Shown: positions 43,055 to 54,800, numbered from the stretch's first letter. The stretch is DNA of 64,000 nucleotides from Helianthus annuus (GCF_002127325.2 NC_035439.2:146141709-146205708), one strand, 5' to 3'. Notes: generated by a model from the sequence alone, not told the origin. Program-made: numbers and translations.

Positions 43055-43655
43055 TGTTGATACATGATTGTGGACGCGACTCGACTTGACGCACGTCGGC
43101 TCGGGCAACGGCATTCCTCCGTCGTTTAGCTTTAAAGATCGACATGGGCCAAAAGACTTAAAGGAAAGGAACTAGTCCTTGGGCTGAATCAAGACAAGAA
43201 ACAAGACATGGGCTTACTTTGTTTGGCGAAACAACCTTTGGGCCCAAGCCCAACATTGATGAAACATGTAGTTGACGAAACAAGTCTGTTTCGTCAACCT
43301 CATTTGTGTTTCTTCAAAAAGTGTTTCTTCAAAAAGTGTTTCGCCAAGAGTCTGTTTCGTTGTGTCTGTGTGTATAAATAGACTGTCACTAGTCTTAGAA
43401 CATCAGAGAACAAAGAGAGCACACAGAGAGCAAACACACACACGAGAGTTTGAGAGAGTTTGCAAAATATATTTGTAAACACTGCTTTGTAACCGAACCT
43501 TTCATACGTATTAATACAGTGGTGTTAATCGGTGAATATTGCGTGTCGTGTATTTGCGTGTTCTATCTCGGTTTGCCTTTCCGGTTGGATTCCGCACAAC
43601 CGGGTTGGTTAGTATACAAGGATTAGGCGACTAGATCCTCCTAGCCGGACCTACA
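43055..43655 (+). repeat. 5' LTR of Sirevirus-like element
   Basis: TGTTGATACATG...CCGGACCTACA. TATA box TATAAATA at 43373-43380. A perfect 12-bp stem with 4-base loop (GTTGACGAAACA and its complement) lies at 43271-43298, and a tandem GTGTTTCTTCAAAAA pair follows, all upstream of the TATA box. Confidence 0.93.
43373..43380 (+). promoter_or_regulatory. TATA box in Sirevirus LTR
   Basis: TATAAATA, about 320 bases into the LTR; present in both LTR copies. Confidence 0.7.
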
Positions 43656-43657
43656 AG

Positions 43658-43669
43658 TGGTATCAGAGC
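43658..43669 (+). other. Primer-binding site of Sirevirus-like element
   Basis: TGGTATCAGAGC, two bases after the LTR. Confidence 0.92.
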
Positions 43670-44772
43670 CTTGGCTCTTATCCTTGTTAAAACCGAGGTG
43701 TTCTTGTGTTTTTCGGGTCTTAAAAATTCATATTTTTCTGGAAAAACATTTTTAAAATCGGGTTTAATCTTGTGCTTTTGCTTTGTGTTTTGTTAAAAAC
43801 CTTGTTAAACTCATGTCCACATGCTAAATATTGGTTTTTATTAAACATTGCAAGCAAAATCACGTTTTCGGATAGTTTCGGGTCACCGGAAAACTCATAG
43901 TTTTACCGGAAAGTTCATTGTGTTCTTGTGACATTCAAAGCGTTCTTCGTTAAAACAACTTTTTGATCTTTGAAAAGTTGTTTAGAAACTTGTTTGTGCA
44001 TTGAAAAGTGTTATCTGATTAAAATATTAAGAACCTTACCTGTTTGGTGAAACAAGTATGGTTGGTAGCCGAAAGTAGTTCTGTGTTTGTCAGAAAAGGA
44101 TAAGTTTCCAAAAAGTTTACCAACCCCTGAACCACTTTTTGACGAATCAAAAATTGACGAAAAAGAATTCTATTTTGTCGTGTATTATATTCGACGAAAC
44201 ACATAAATTTCATTTTGTCAAATACAGTTGACGAAACAACATATTGGGCTTTGAATTCTGTTTCGCCAATTACTGACATTGGGTGGGACAAAATACAATT
44301 CTCTTTCATCAAGGCACAAAGCCCACTAAAGCCCATTTTAAGATCTTTGTTTCGTCAAAAGTAATAGGCAATATTCCTACTGTTTTTGTTTCGCCAACTT
44401 TGTGGGCTTGAATCACTTTCGCCAAACATTTGGTAAGTCTGTTTCACCAATAAAGCCCAAAAGCCCAAAAGTCACAAAGTTGTTTCGTAAATTTAAGGGC
44501 CATAATTAAAGGATCTGTATCGTAGTGGGAGCCCAAAAGACCCCTTGTTTCGCCAATTGAACCTCTGTTTCTTAATAAGTCCATTTTCATCAAGCACTCT
44601 TGGGCCTTTAATTTGTTTGGGCCTGTGTCGTCAAGTTTAAAGTTACAAGTCTGTTTCGTAGAAACCATTTCGTCGAAACACTTTGTAATTTTTTTTAACA
44701 GAAGGTTTGCAAGTGTGACTTAACTGGTTGTTTGAGTTGTGACTTTCAGGTAATCATTTTTCGTGATCAAAC
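43670..44772 (+). other. Untranslated leader of Sirevirus-like element, rich in GTTTCGYCAA
   Basis: No coding frame on the element strand. At least a dozen copies of GTTTCGTCAA/GTTTCGCCAA, or its inverse TTGACGAAAC/TTGGCGAAAC, are scattered here and continue from the LTR. Possible packaging, dimerisation or regulatory region (inference). Confidence 0.7.
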
Positions 44773-47502
44773 ATGAATCCAAGTTGGTGGGGTACTCCAG
44801 CTCCGGATGGGGGAAAGTATAGAAATACAAGTTCATCTCCCTCATGGTGGGGTACTCCGGCTCCGGATGGGGGAAAGTATACAAATACAAGTTTATCTCC
44901 CTCATGGGCCGAATCCCCCGTATCGACATCTTCACAAGCCAATGCCATATCAACCGGTCAATGGGCATTCGTATCAAATCAAACTCCTAGCATTCAAAGT
45001 ATCTTATTGAGCGAGAGTGAAACCGGAAGTTTGAATCGACCTCCAAAGTTGATGCACTTGAATGAATATCCAGGATGGGCTGATAGATTTCGTACATATG
45101 TTCTTGGTCAAAATACAGAATTGTGGATACGTTTCACCATAGATTTCGATCAAGCAATAGAGGTTGCCGCTTCATCTACTGCTACGTTTGCCGATCTTCC
45201 TGAAGATCAGAAAAAGATGTATGATCTGGAAAAGAAAGCATACGCCATTCTTACTCAGGCATTAAGCAAAGATATCTACAATCAATTTGTCAGTTTCAAG
45301 ACGACAAAGAAATTGTGGGACGCGTTGAAGACCAGAGGGGTAGGAAATGAAGCAACACGTCAACTGCGACATGATCTACTCAAGAAAGAATTCGATGGCT
45401 TCACATGTATGGATAAGGAATCGTTGGGAGACATGACAAGTCGGTTTAATCATTTGCTTACTGAGTTGGGTAATTTTGGGGTAGTAACAACTCCAGCAGA
45501 GGTGGTGAAGAAGTTTGCTGATGCGTTGCCTCCCCAATGGAATAGTTTCTTGGAGATTTTGAAGTATAACGGGGTTTTCGCTACTACAAACATCAACGAC
45601 TTCGTGCAACTTTTAGAGAACAAGGATCAGGAGGAAACCTTAAAAGCAAAAAGAGTTCCAGTGCCACAAAATCCTGAAATGTACTATGGAACTTCGAGTA
45701 CTTCTTCTGCAAAATCCATTGTGCCATGCAATCCTGAGATGTATTATGGAACTTGCAGTTCTTCGCCTGCAAGACCCGGTTCACATGCTCCACTTCAAAC
45801 GGCGTTTGTCACAAGCACCGATTTGTATGGCAATCAGATACAAGTTCCTGTTAAGCCAGCTCCCACCACAGACTTGTATGGGAATCCACTTCCTGCTCAA
45901 CAACAGGCATGTTATGGAAGTACATCATCTGCTGGTCAACAATCTAAGCCAAATACAGTACGGCTCGACACTTCAAGCTTTTCAAAGGTCAGTGTGGAAG
46001 TAGCAAAGGAACACATGGAGCTGCTTAACACCTTAGTGAGCGCGTACTGTGGGTTAGTGGAAGGTCAGATTGGGAACATTAATCTGACACAGGAAGACTA
46101 TCAGCAGATTGACAAGGAAGAGATGGACTTGATGGACATCAAGTGGGCCTTTGCTAGTGCTGTGAGGAGGGCAAAGGATTTCATGGAAAGAACGGGCAGA
46201 ACCAGCTTGGAAAGCAAGAAAGACACCAAGTATGGGTTTGATAAACAAGCAGTGAAGTGCTTCAACTGTGGTGAACGAGGTCACTTCAAAAGGGAATGTA
46301 CAAGGCCAGCACAGCATGGGAACCAGAATCCCTTCAGAAATCAAGGCAACCAGCAGAATCAGAACAGGAACAATGAGCGTACATTGATGCCTGTTAACAA
46401 CTCAAGTCAAGCAGGACCATCAAATGCCAACCAGGCTCTAGTGGTTCAAGTAGATGAAGGTTGTGACTGGTTAATTCAATTAAGTGGTGATGCTCCAGAT
46501 GGAACAGCATGTTATGCTGAAGTTGTTAAGGATTTAACGCACACCAGTGGTGGAGAATCTTCCGCCAATGGTGGTGAATCTTCTGAGGATGAAGACTCTT
46601 CGGGTTGTAGCAGGAGTTCAGATGAAGAATCCTCAAGTTCAGGCGATGATCATGTGGGTGAGACATCTAGTGCGTCGGCTGATGCAGATATTGATGAGCT
46701 TTTGGAAGAAGCTGCAGCAGGAACGAACAGAAGATCTATTTTGATGGATCAGGCTGCTTATTCTTCGTCTTCTCTCCATTCAGCCTTTATGGCGAATGTC
46801 GACAGTTCATCAAGTCAGGTATGTGTCGATAAACCCATTGCTGTTAATTGTGATAACTGTGATAGTTTGCGTGTTAAATGTGCTGATTTAGAGGAAAATA
46901 TGTCTGAGTTGCAAGGCAAACATGATGCTTTACAAGCTAGTTTGTTTGACTTGCAAGACAAACATGTTTCATTGAAGGATAAGTGGTGTGAATTGCAAAG
47001 CAAACACGAGGCTTTGCAAGAAAAGTATGATGTGACATTCATCCACAACCAGAAGTTGACCGTGGATCTTTCAAAATGCACTGAAGCCAACATGTTTTAT
47101 AAAAACCATGAAAAAGAGTTTAAATCGGTAATTGAGAAATTAAAGAAAGATAAAACCGAGTTAACAAAAATGGTTTCCAGAAAACAAACTGATATTAATT
47201 TGTATATATCTCGCCTTGAGATAATGCAAAAGGAGATGGCTTGTGTGAAAACCGAAAGTGAGGCGATCCAACTTAAGCTAGACAGTTATTTGAGCTCTAG
47301 CTATGTGTTGGATCACATCATTGACGTTCAGAAAGAAAAACAGGATGTCACATGCATAGGCTACAAGAAATGTCCACCACCAGTGAGACACAATTATGAT
47401 GCCATGCCTGACGAGGAAGATAGAACGTTCTTTGAACCATCTGTTCCTCTAGATGTTAAAGAATTTGCAACAGGACTCGGATACAAGAAAGAAGTATCAT
47501 GA
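44773..47502 (+). CDS. gag: Copia/Sirevirus gag, 909 aa
   Basis: The ATG at 44773 starts with two tandem copies of SWWGTPAPDGGKY. The Copia gag core lies at about residues 85-300 (LNEYPGWADRFRTYVLGQN, LWDALKTRG). Tandem PEMYYGTxSS and TDLYGN repeats follow, then a CCHC knuckle CFNCGERGHFKREC near residue 495, a Ser/Glu-rich linker, and a coiled coil at about 695-845 (DLEENMSELQGKHDAL...). Gag packages the element RNA; a long coiled-coil extension is seen in Sirevirus-type gags. The TGA at 47500-47502 is probably a nonsense mutation, because the same frame stays open and acidic to 47745. Confidence 0.85.
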   Translation: MNPSWWGTPAPDGGKYRNTSSSPSWWGTPAPDGGKYTNTSLSPSWAESPVSTSSQANAISTGQWAFVSNQTPSIQSILLSESETGSLNRPPKLMHLNEYPGWADRFRTYVLGQNTELWIRFTIDFDQAIEVAASSTATFADLPEDQKKMYDLEKKAYAILTQALSKDIYNQFVSFKTTKKLWDALKTRGVGNEATRQLRHDLLKKEFDGFTCMDKESLGDMTSRFNHLLTELGNFGVVTTPAEVVKKFADALPPQWNSFLEILKYNGVFATTNINDFVQLLENKDQEETLKAKRVPVPQNPEMYYGTSSTSSAKSIVPCNPEMYYGTCSSSPARPGSHAPLQTAFVTSTDLYGNQIQVPVKPAPTTDLYGNPLPAQQQACYGSTSSAGQQSKPNTVRLDTSSFSKVSVEVAKEHMELLNTLVSAYCGLVEGQIGNINLTQEDYQQIDKEEMDLMDIKWAFASAVRRAKDFMERTGRTSLESKKDTKYGFDKQAVKCFNCGERGHFKRECTRPAQHGNQNPFRNQGNQQNQNRNNERTLMPVNNSSQAGPSNANQALVVQVDEGCDWLIQLSGDAPDGTACYAEVVKDLTHTSGGESSANGGESSEDEDSSGCSRSSDEESSSSGDDHVGETSSASADADIDELLEEAAAGTNRRSILMDQAAYSSSSLHSAFMANVDSSSSQVCVDKPIAVNCDNCDSLRVKCADLEENMSELQGKHDALQASLFDLQDKHVSLKDKWCELQSKHEALQEKYDVTFIHNQKLTVDLSKCTEANMFYKNHEKEFKSVIEKLKKDKTELTKMVSRKQTDINLYISRLEIMQKEMACVKTESEAIQLKLDSYLSSSYVLDHIIDVQKEKQDVTCIGYKKCPPPVRHNYDAMPDEEDRTFFEPSVPLDVKEFATGLGYKKEVS

Positions 47503-48683
47503 GATTCAGATGTATCAGCAGATACATGTGTGTCTTCTGCTGAGCTGAATCAGGACCCTCCAGTCATTATTGAGGATGCTGATTCTTCTGATGATGAATC
47601 TGATGATGCTATCCCAGCAAAGTCTGATGCGGTAATCAAAGATGAGGACATACCTCTCGAGAATTACATTCTATGTGATCCTCCTGCAAAACCCGCTAAG
47701 ACTGTTGCAATCGAGTCCTCGTCGAAGAAGAGTCGGAGAGTGTGAACTTGCTGTACACTCTTGTTGGTGATGATAAAATCTACTCTGAAAAAGATTTTCC
47801 TATTAAGAATGTTAATCAATCTTTAATAAGTAAAGTCTTTGAAAATTCGACAAGTAAGTTTTTGGGAAAGACAGGATCACGTGTTACAGTAACACAATGT
47901 CCTCCTATTCCAAAGGCCGAAGCTCGAAAACAATTTGGCAATAAGAAATTACCAACAGTGCAAAAACAGCAAAATCACACCAAGCCAAAAGGAAAATTAC
48001 CGGCTCAAGCTCAAAAGAAGCCGAATCAAAAGAAGAACAAAAATGTAAACTTTGTTAAATCGACGGGAACTGACAAAATCGAAACGTTTGAAAACAAATC
48101 TAACTTAGATTTTGTTAGGAAAGCAACTGTTCAGAAAAGAAATGAACTAAGCAGTTCAAAACCTAGTACCTCGGGATCACAAAGTTCATCATCATCGGCA
48201 AGACGATCACATGATACTTCGGGGTTTGTTGAACGAAGATCATGTTTTGAGTGTGGAACAATTGGACATGTAATTCGAAATTGTCCATACCTTCATAAAC
48301 AAAAAGGCAAAGTTGATGTTCCCCGTGACCAAACTGACCGTAAGCGATCTGTTTCTGTAAAACAAGATCCCCGCCTTGTAAAAGAAAGGGAAAAGAAACA
48401 GAAACGCCAACAAGTCAAGAAAATTGAAAAGGCGATTAAAACCGATGTGGTTAACAAAACATCTGTTTCTGTAAAACCAGACGATTCAAAACCTTCAGAC
48501 AACCATGAAGTTAAAATTTTAAAGAATAACCCTGGTAAAACAAAACAGACATGGAAACCAAAGACGGTTATTGAATCGGGGGAACCATCACAATTTACGA
48601 ATCATCAAAGAATAGAAGTTATTGTTGTTGATGAAAATGGAAGACCCAAGACCACAATGGCTTGGGTCCCCCTCTCCAACTAA
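47503..48683 (+). pseudogene. Sirevirus gag extension with second CCHC knuckle, frameshifted
   Basis: The gag frame continues after the stop as an acidic stretch to 47745. A 2-base insertion at about 47740 (GTGTG) shifts it to the frame read from 47742, which encodes a basic, Lys/Gln/Ser-rich segment with a second CCHC knuckle, CFECGTIGHVIRNC (about 48243-48284), and ends with TAA at 48681-48683 after AWVPLSN. Together with 44773-47502 this would be one long gag bearing two separated knuckles. Confidence 0.75.
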
Positions 48684-48690
48684 TCTCTGA

Positions 48691-49460
48691 ATGAGTGTGC
48701 AGGATGTTCCAGGAGGAACTATTGATAGTCTTAGGATTGTTGATAGTGGAGCGTCCATTCGCAAGATTCGCGACATAAGGATCCGAAATATTGTTATATC
48801 TAGGAGAATGTTGTTGCCATTGATGGAGAGAGAGGAAAGAAAAAGAAAAGAAGAAGAATATGTTGGTGAAAGAATGTGGTTGAATGAAGTTGCAAAATTC
48901 GACCAGATGAAAAATGTGCCAAAATTTGGTTGTTATGGTTTTTGATCGGGTCCTCAGGAAAGATTTCAATGAAATGTGTGCGGATGCCTTGGCATGGATT
49001 GAACAACCGCACACTACTTCTGAAGGAGAAAGACAAAGACCTTCGCTGGTGCAATGTGGAAGACCAGTCGGAATCAAAGGTTTATCATCGTGTTGCTGTG
49101 AAGAGATTTTTCAGTAGCTACAAAAATCGGCTTTGAAGTCCACACCAGGTGGATATCCAGTTTGGGAGAGCACTCAGGTTCCTTGCAATGCACGAAGCAG
49201 TTGCAGGATACGGTTTTGAATTCTTATTCTCTCCTATACTTGTCGATATTTAAGCTGCTTTATGAATTTATTATCATCTCATACAGCACTCTTTGACCTG
49301 ACACGTTGAACTCGAATGTCACCTCACACGTGATTGTTTCACTATGAAACTCGTCAATGTTGTCATGGTCCACACCGATGACCAACGTGCCGACCTTTTT
49401 ACCAAAGCATTTGACAAATCAAGATTTGACTTTTTTATTATTGGTAAACAGCATTAAGGT
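48691..49460 (+). pseudogene. pol: Sirevirus pol remnant: protease start and RNase H end only
   Basis: SLRIVDSGAS (about 48727-48756) is the Copia protease active site. From about 49300 the sequence encodes KLVNVVMVHTDDQRADLFTK and a last basic helix, typical of the C-terminus of Copia pol. Integrase and reverse transcriptase, about 3 kb in full elements, are absent between them, so this copy cannot supply its own enzymes. Confidence 0.75.
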
Positions 49461-49976
49461 CAAGCAAGAGTAAAACCAACATCGGAAAATCATTTTTTGT
49501 AAATATCTTTGTGTTTTAAATTTATCTTAGTTTGTTGATTTTAGGGGGAGTAAATCCAAAATTTGAAAAATCCAAAAACATCGAAAAATTTCAAAAACAC
49601 AAAAAAATGAGTTTCCTGGCGAGCAAAAGAGAACATGATAGCACATTAGTGGTCTATCCAAATCTCTTTAAACCTAAACTGAAAAACGATAAGCAGCTCT
49701 AATAAGATGTATCGGTAGGCTCACAATCATTTTAAAGTGTGCAGGGTGATATAAATCTTAATCGACTGAAGACCAGGTGGGAACCATTCATTGGCATATG
49801 GTCTTAGTACCGAAATTTCGTTTGAGAGATTGCCGAGGTTCTGAGATATTCGGTCTTTATGCTGCTTATCATCTGGGTATCATGGTTGTATCTTTTACCG
49901 AAAAATAACGGGGACGCAAGTCTAGATCTTCCATGATACTATACATACGTGTACATACTGCATACGACCTCAATAA

Positions 49977-50182
49977 GTGATAAACAATCACATGTCCAAA
50001 CAAATAAGTGATAAAATATCACATTTATCCGGGAGTCAAGTTCGTCTCTCTGTTGTACGAAAGTACTGACCTGTTCACGGACTTGCTCCTGTGCCCTCAT
50101 GCATCGAAAATCAAGTTCCTCATCAATAAGTGATTATATCACATAGAGCTTGTTTTCAAATCAAAATAAGTGAGAATCTCAC
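49977..50182 (+). repeat. Four AATAAGTGAK...MTCACAT hairpins
   Basis: At 49977-49991, 50008-50022, 50130-50142 and 50170-50182. Each is preceded by ATAA and followed by AT, with a 5-bp stem and 3-5 base loop. Three have GTGAT/ATCAC; the fourth has GTGAG/CTCAC, changed on both sides so pairing is kept. Confidence 0.75.
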
Positions 50183-51167
50183 ATCATATACGGTCAAACA
50201 GATGATAATCGGTATACTCACCGGTAAGATGAACCCTCGTGCATACCTTGATACGGGAACGTGTCGTGATGTGGATGAACACCGGTCAGAAAGTATAAAT
50301 CATACCTTAACGTATCCCCTCGCCATGATTACATCTGATAAGTTGAGTTTATGTGGACAACAATACCGATAATTGTTATAGGATGCTTATCTTAATGTTA
50401 ACTAACTGAACAACAAGAGCGTTTTGGCATGACCGTACACTGATATGATTCTCTTACCCTCGAAACTCGCAAAAAGAATGTCTGTATATATTTATTTTCT
50501 GCTTTCAGTCTTTACATTTGAAATACTCAAAAATACCAAAAAGATTTTAGGTGTGTTTTAATATAAACTTTCTAAAAGCCAAAAAGATTTTATTTCTATG
50601 TTATTTTCGATCGTACGATGTTGGAGCTCGAGTCTTCGTTACCTGAAACCTGAACCAAAACCGAATTGACTAAATCTTCATAAACGGTCGAAATTTGCAA
50701 GTTTTGAAAGTTGGAAACTAAAATTGATAAATTTGTTAAACTTTCAAACTGTCGGACGGTGTTTGATTGTGACATGGTCATTCGTGTGTCATTTGTTTAT
50801 ACTAACTATATTCCAAGCAGTTGTTCTCATTACGCGTTTAGATTTCTTGCATGTGCAGAATCGAAAGGCAAGGAGAACTTGGTCGATGACAAGCTTTGGA
50901 ATGAAGACACGACGTGAAGGCACTCAAAAGATGAAGATGATCGAGTTGCCGCTGACCATCATCAATACCACAAGGATCTCAAGCACTAAGATCAAGTCGT
51001 TCACGAGCATAACTCAAGGGGGAGCTTATGTTAAGGGGGAGTTTGTCAACACACTTCCTACATGAAACGGTGAGTTTGTTGATACACTTTCTGCTTTAAA
51101 GACGTGAAGACTTTCAAGATCCTCCGACATAGAAGACATGAAAGGCGAATCACGCGAGTAGCGTCCA

Positions 51168-51176
51168 AGGGGGAGT
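51168..51176 (+). other. Polypurine tract of Sirevirus-like element
   Basis: AAGGGGGAG two bases before the 3' LTR; similar tracts occur upstream at 51016-51024 and 51033-51041. Confidence 0.88.
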
Positions 51177-51178
51177 TT

Positions 51179-51780
51179 GTTGATACATGATTGTGGACGC
51201 GACTCGACTTGACGCACGTCGGCTCGGGCAACGGCATTCCTCCGTCGTTTTGCTTTAAAGATCGACATGGGCCAAAAGACTTAAAGGAAAGGAACTAGTC
51301 CTTGGGCTGAATCAAGACAAGAAACAAGACATGGGCTTACTTTGTTTGGCGAAACAACCTTTGGGCCCAAGCCCAACATTGATGAAACATGTAGTTGACG
51401 AAACAAGTCTGTTTCGTCAACCTCATTTGTGTTTCTTCAAAAAGTGTTTCTTCAAAAAGTGTTTCGCCAAGAGTCTGTTTCGTTGTGTCTGTGTGTATAA
51501 ATAGACTGTCACTAGTCTTAGAACATCAGAGAACAAAGAGAGCACACAGAGAGCAAACACACACACACGAGAGTTTGAGAGAATTTGCAAAATATATTTG
51601 TAAAAACTGCTTTGTAACCGAACCTTTCATACGTATTAATACAGTGGTGTTAATCGGTGAATATTGCGTGTCTTGTATTTGCGTGTTCTATCTCGGTTTG
51701 CCTTTCCGGTTGGATTCCGCACAACCGGGTTGGTTAGTATACAAGGATTAGGCGACTAGATCCTCCTAGCCGGACCTACA
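51179..51780 (+). repeat. 3' LTR of Sirevirus-like element
   Basis: 602 bases, about 99% identical to the 5' LTR. Differences noticed: A/T in CGTCGTTT(A/T)GC, one extra CA pair, G/A in GAGAG(A/G)GTTTGC, C/A in GTAAA(C/A)ACTGC and G/T in GCGTGTC(G/T)TG. Confidence 0.93.
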
Positions 51781-51785
51781 AATTG

Positions 51786-51885
51786 TCCTTCTCGTTAATA
51801 AAAAAATGGATTTAGTTAACCAAATTGACTAAAATGGCAACGATAAACCCTTTTTGGACCTACAGGGACACTGGTTGCAACTCTG
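51786..51885. mobile_element. MITE, right part
   Basis: Inverse of the left arm at 42900-43020; completes the MITE interrupted by the Sirevirus-like element. Confidence 0.6.
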
Positions 51886-54800
51886 TTTCAAGCATTCCTG
51901 GTTTTCCAGTACGTTTAATATGATATTTTTATATAATATTTCTGTTTATAATTATATTAATATCGGAGGTAATGATATATCGCCTTAATTAATTTGTATA
52001 AACATTTCCTGGTGCTGATAATTCTTCTCAAATGTCTGTTGCTCAAGGCTATCAAGTAAGATCTACTCCTTAGAAAGATTTATACACAATCTGGTGAACG
52101 GTGGCCGGAGTGGTCATTAGTATATGGTGGTGGTGGCGGCATGATGAGGTGGTGGTGGCAAGATGTGGTGGTTAGGGTTTCACGGTTAGGAAATTGGGGA
52201 AGATGGAGTGTATATGCAATTTTGTGGTTTTATTTATTAAACATTTAAATAAAAACATGAATTGACCAAAATACCCTTAAGTGAATAGACTTAACTGAAA
52301 TTTTTTAAATTTTAACCTGGTTAGTACTAAAGGACGTATAATGTAACGGATTTTGCAAATAAATGACTGTTACTGTAATTATTGAAGTTAAAGTCTATCC
52401 ATGGCAATCGGGTACAAACATAAAGGATGAAATGTGTAATTTACCTTAGAAAAAATAAAGCAAATTAGATGTTTGGATGAAAATGGCAAAAAATCCCAAA
52501 AGTGAACGACTATATTGTACAAAAAGTTGTTTTGGATGAAAATGGCAAATATGCCCAAAACTCTGGGACGATTTTGGCAATTTACTCTATTTGAGCAGAT
52601 TTGTCAAGGCAATTTAGACCTATTGCACACATTAGTGTGTTTATTGATGAATGCAGGTAACGCTAACAAGGAATCGTGACAGTGGAGCAACTTATGCAGC
52701 ATAGGCGGACCACTGGATTTTCAGTGGTGTTGATACACGTCTGCAGAACAAAACATGGTCACACACGTAATAAAACATCCTTGTATCTGTCACTCTCACC
52801 ACCTAGTATCTTCCTTCAAGATTGTGCTATGCTCTTAAACAACTAGATTACTACATTAGTTAGCTAAACAACTATGAACTCCAAAAATCAAGAGCATAGT
52901 CACATCTAATGCGGTACGCTCCGGAACGCGGTACAAAACCAGTACAGAATTCGTGCCTTTCTTAAAATCGGTACGTTGGAGGTAGGTTCATTTGGGAACG
53001 CTAATTCAGTACGTGGTACGGTGGATCCTATGGCATACCACTGTAGTCTTGTATACGTATCATATATATATAAAAAAGTATAAAATTGACCTTTTATTAA
53101 AATAGAATTTTTATTATAGTTAACATGGGATGGGTGATAATTACAGTGTGTTAATTGTAGTGTGAAAAGTTAATGGCGCCAATTATAAAAAGCGGGAGAA
53201 AACTGTTCACTTACCTCTTTATACACTGTAAAATAACGGCAAATGTTTAAATGGCGGCAATTAAAAACAAAGGGAAACAGATTTGTTATACATCTTTACC
53301 AGGCGGCAATTAAAACAGGGGAATGATGTGGCGCGTGTTACGATAATGAAGAACAAATCACGTTGATTCTACGAATGCCCGTGATGATCTTCCCCAAATC
53401 CTCAAAATTCAACCCAAAGGGCAGAGATTTTGAAGTGAAAAATTATATTCTTGTAATTGATAACTAGCCATTCAAATTACATGAGAAAGACATAAATAAA
53501 GACATAAATTCGAAATGGGCCACAAAAAGCCATAGGCCAAACACAAGCCCAAAAACAAAATGCATAAAATACTGAAGAAAACATAAAAGTGTCCGTAACT
53601 CCAGTTAGAGTGTGTTTTTTGGGCCAAAACGTGGACAAGGCCTTTCCGGGTCCTTGCCACGATGTGCTCCTCGCTTCAAGTATCGATTTGACTAGTTGAA
53701 CGCCTAAAACGAAGACCCGTAGCCAAAGTTATACCCGTTTTCGTAAAACACCCTTGGTAGCACGCTTATGGGCCTCCAGATATGCCATGGCTTGATCTTC
53801 TACACGTGGGCCTGCATCAGGAAAAACAAAACTGTTATACATTTTTCCAATAAGTGTCAATTGGCTTTTCAACTTCCAATACATGAATCTAATCAGGCTG
53901 TACCGGAATGCAGGCCACTACAATCGGAAACGCGTTTCAAATTGGTGAAAATGCGAATTTAGCGATTGGAACACTATTGTAGAACACAATCGGGAACAGT
54001 TCAATTTAGCGATCCGGTACACGTACCAGAGGCAATTGGGACGTTTCTGTACCGCAATTCGGTACAGACGATCTGGTACGCGGTTCACAGATTTTTTAGC
54101 GTTTCCTGTGACTATAATCAAGAGTTTGTACAATTTCATGCTAAAATCTTAAGCTAAAAAAATCCATCCAGATCGAAAGAAAACAACATACTTTGTAATT
54201 TTCTTTCTGCAAATTATTAGCTAAAAAAAGTAGGGTCATGAATATTTTGAACCACTTATACTTTCTCTAGTTTCTAGTTCTAAGTTTTGGGTTGTTTGTT
54301 TCGGCTCTTGATGGGCTTTTAATGGTTCGGACTTCTTACTCCTCTTACTGGTTCAACACTTAATGATTCAGACTATTTGTTTGGCGAGCAGGTCTGAATA
54401 GTTCAGACATTTGCCTCTAGACATTTGCCTCTGAATGGTTAAATATTATACTGAGTCTAAATGATTAATACCTCTTATCTGAATTGATAGACATTTGTCT
54501 CTGAATGGTTAAGCATTATACTAACTCTTAATAATTAAGACCTTTTGTTAGTTCGACACTTATTCAGAAGTTGTAAAACAAGCGCTCTCTCTCATTGCTT
54601 CTTTTCACCATACACTTTTTCTATGAAATTAATTGCAGCATTATCTCAAAGTTACATCAAGTAAATTAACGAAGGTTTCAAGCATTCCTAGAATAAAGAG
54701 TTAGCAAATGGATCCGTTCCAAGATGTGCCCTAACCAATTATTGCTATGCTAACATTTAATAAACTAAGGAGTAAAGACTAGTCTTTCACATTGGAGTGT

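Larger units (their letters stand above)
49461..51178 (+). other. 3' non-coding zone of Sirevirus-like element
   Basis: No supported gene. Contains GATTTTAGGGGGAG-type purine runs near 49540, four small hairpins (49977-50182), and three purine-tract/LTR-start-like junctions at 51015-51041, 51070-51086 and 51168-51180. Confidence 0.7.
43055..51780 (+). mobile_element. Ty1/Copia Sirevirus-like element, non-autonomous, 8.7 kb
   Basis: LTRs of 601 and 602 bases (43055-43655, 51179-51780), AATTG duplications, initiator-Met PBS and a AAGGGGGAG polypurine tract define a complete element. It codes for a long gag with a zinc knuckle, a coiled-coil region and a second zinc knuckle; only a protease remnant and the RNase H tail of pol remain. 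Multiple PPT-like motifs and a long 3' non-coding zone are known Sirevirus traits. The LTRs differ at about four bases plus small indels, so insertion is fairly recent. Confidence 0.9.

Noticed and set aside
47742..48683. Sirevirus envelope-like gene
   Set aside because: The frame precedes pol and contains a CCHC knuckle, so it is a gag extension, not a 3' env-like ORF.
52910..54090. Possible transposon bounded by GGTACG-rich ends
   Set aside because: The two patches are not clear inverted repeats and no target duplication is seen.
54283..54560. Possible second Tourist-like MITE related to 17037-17261
   Set aside because: Similar words occur but no clear matching ends or TAA/TTA duplication.
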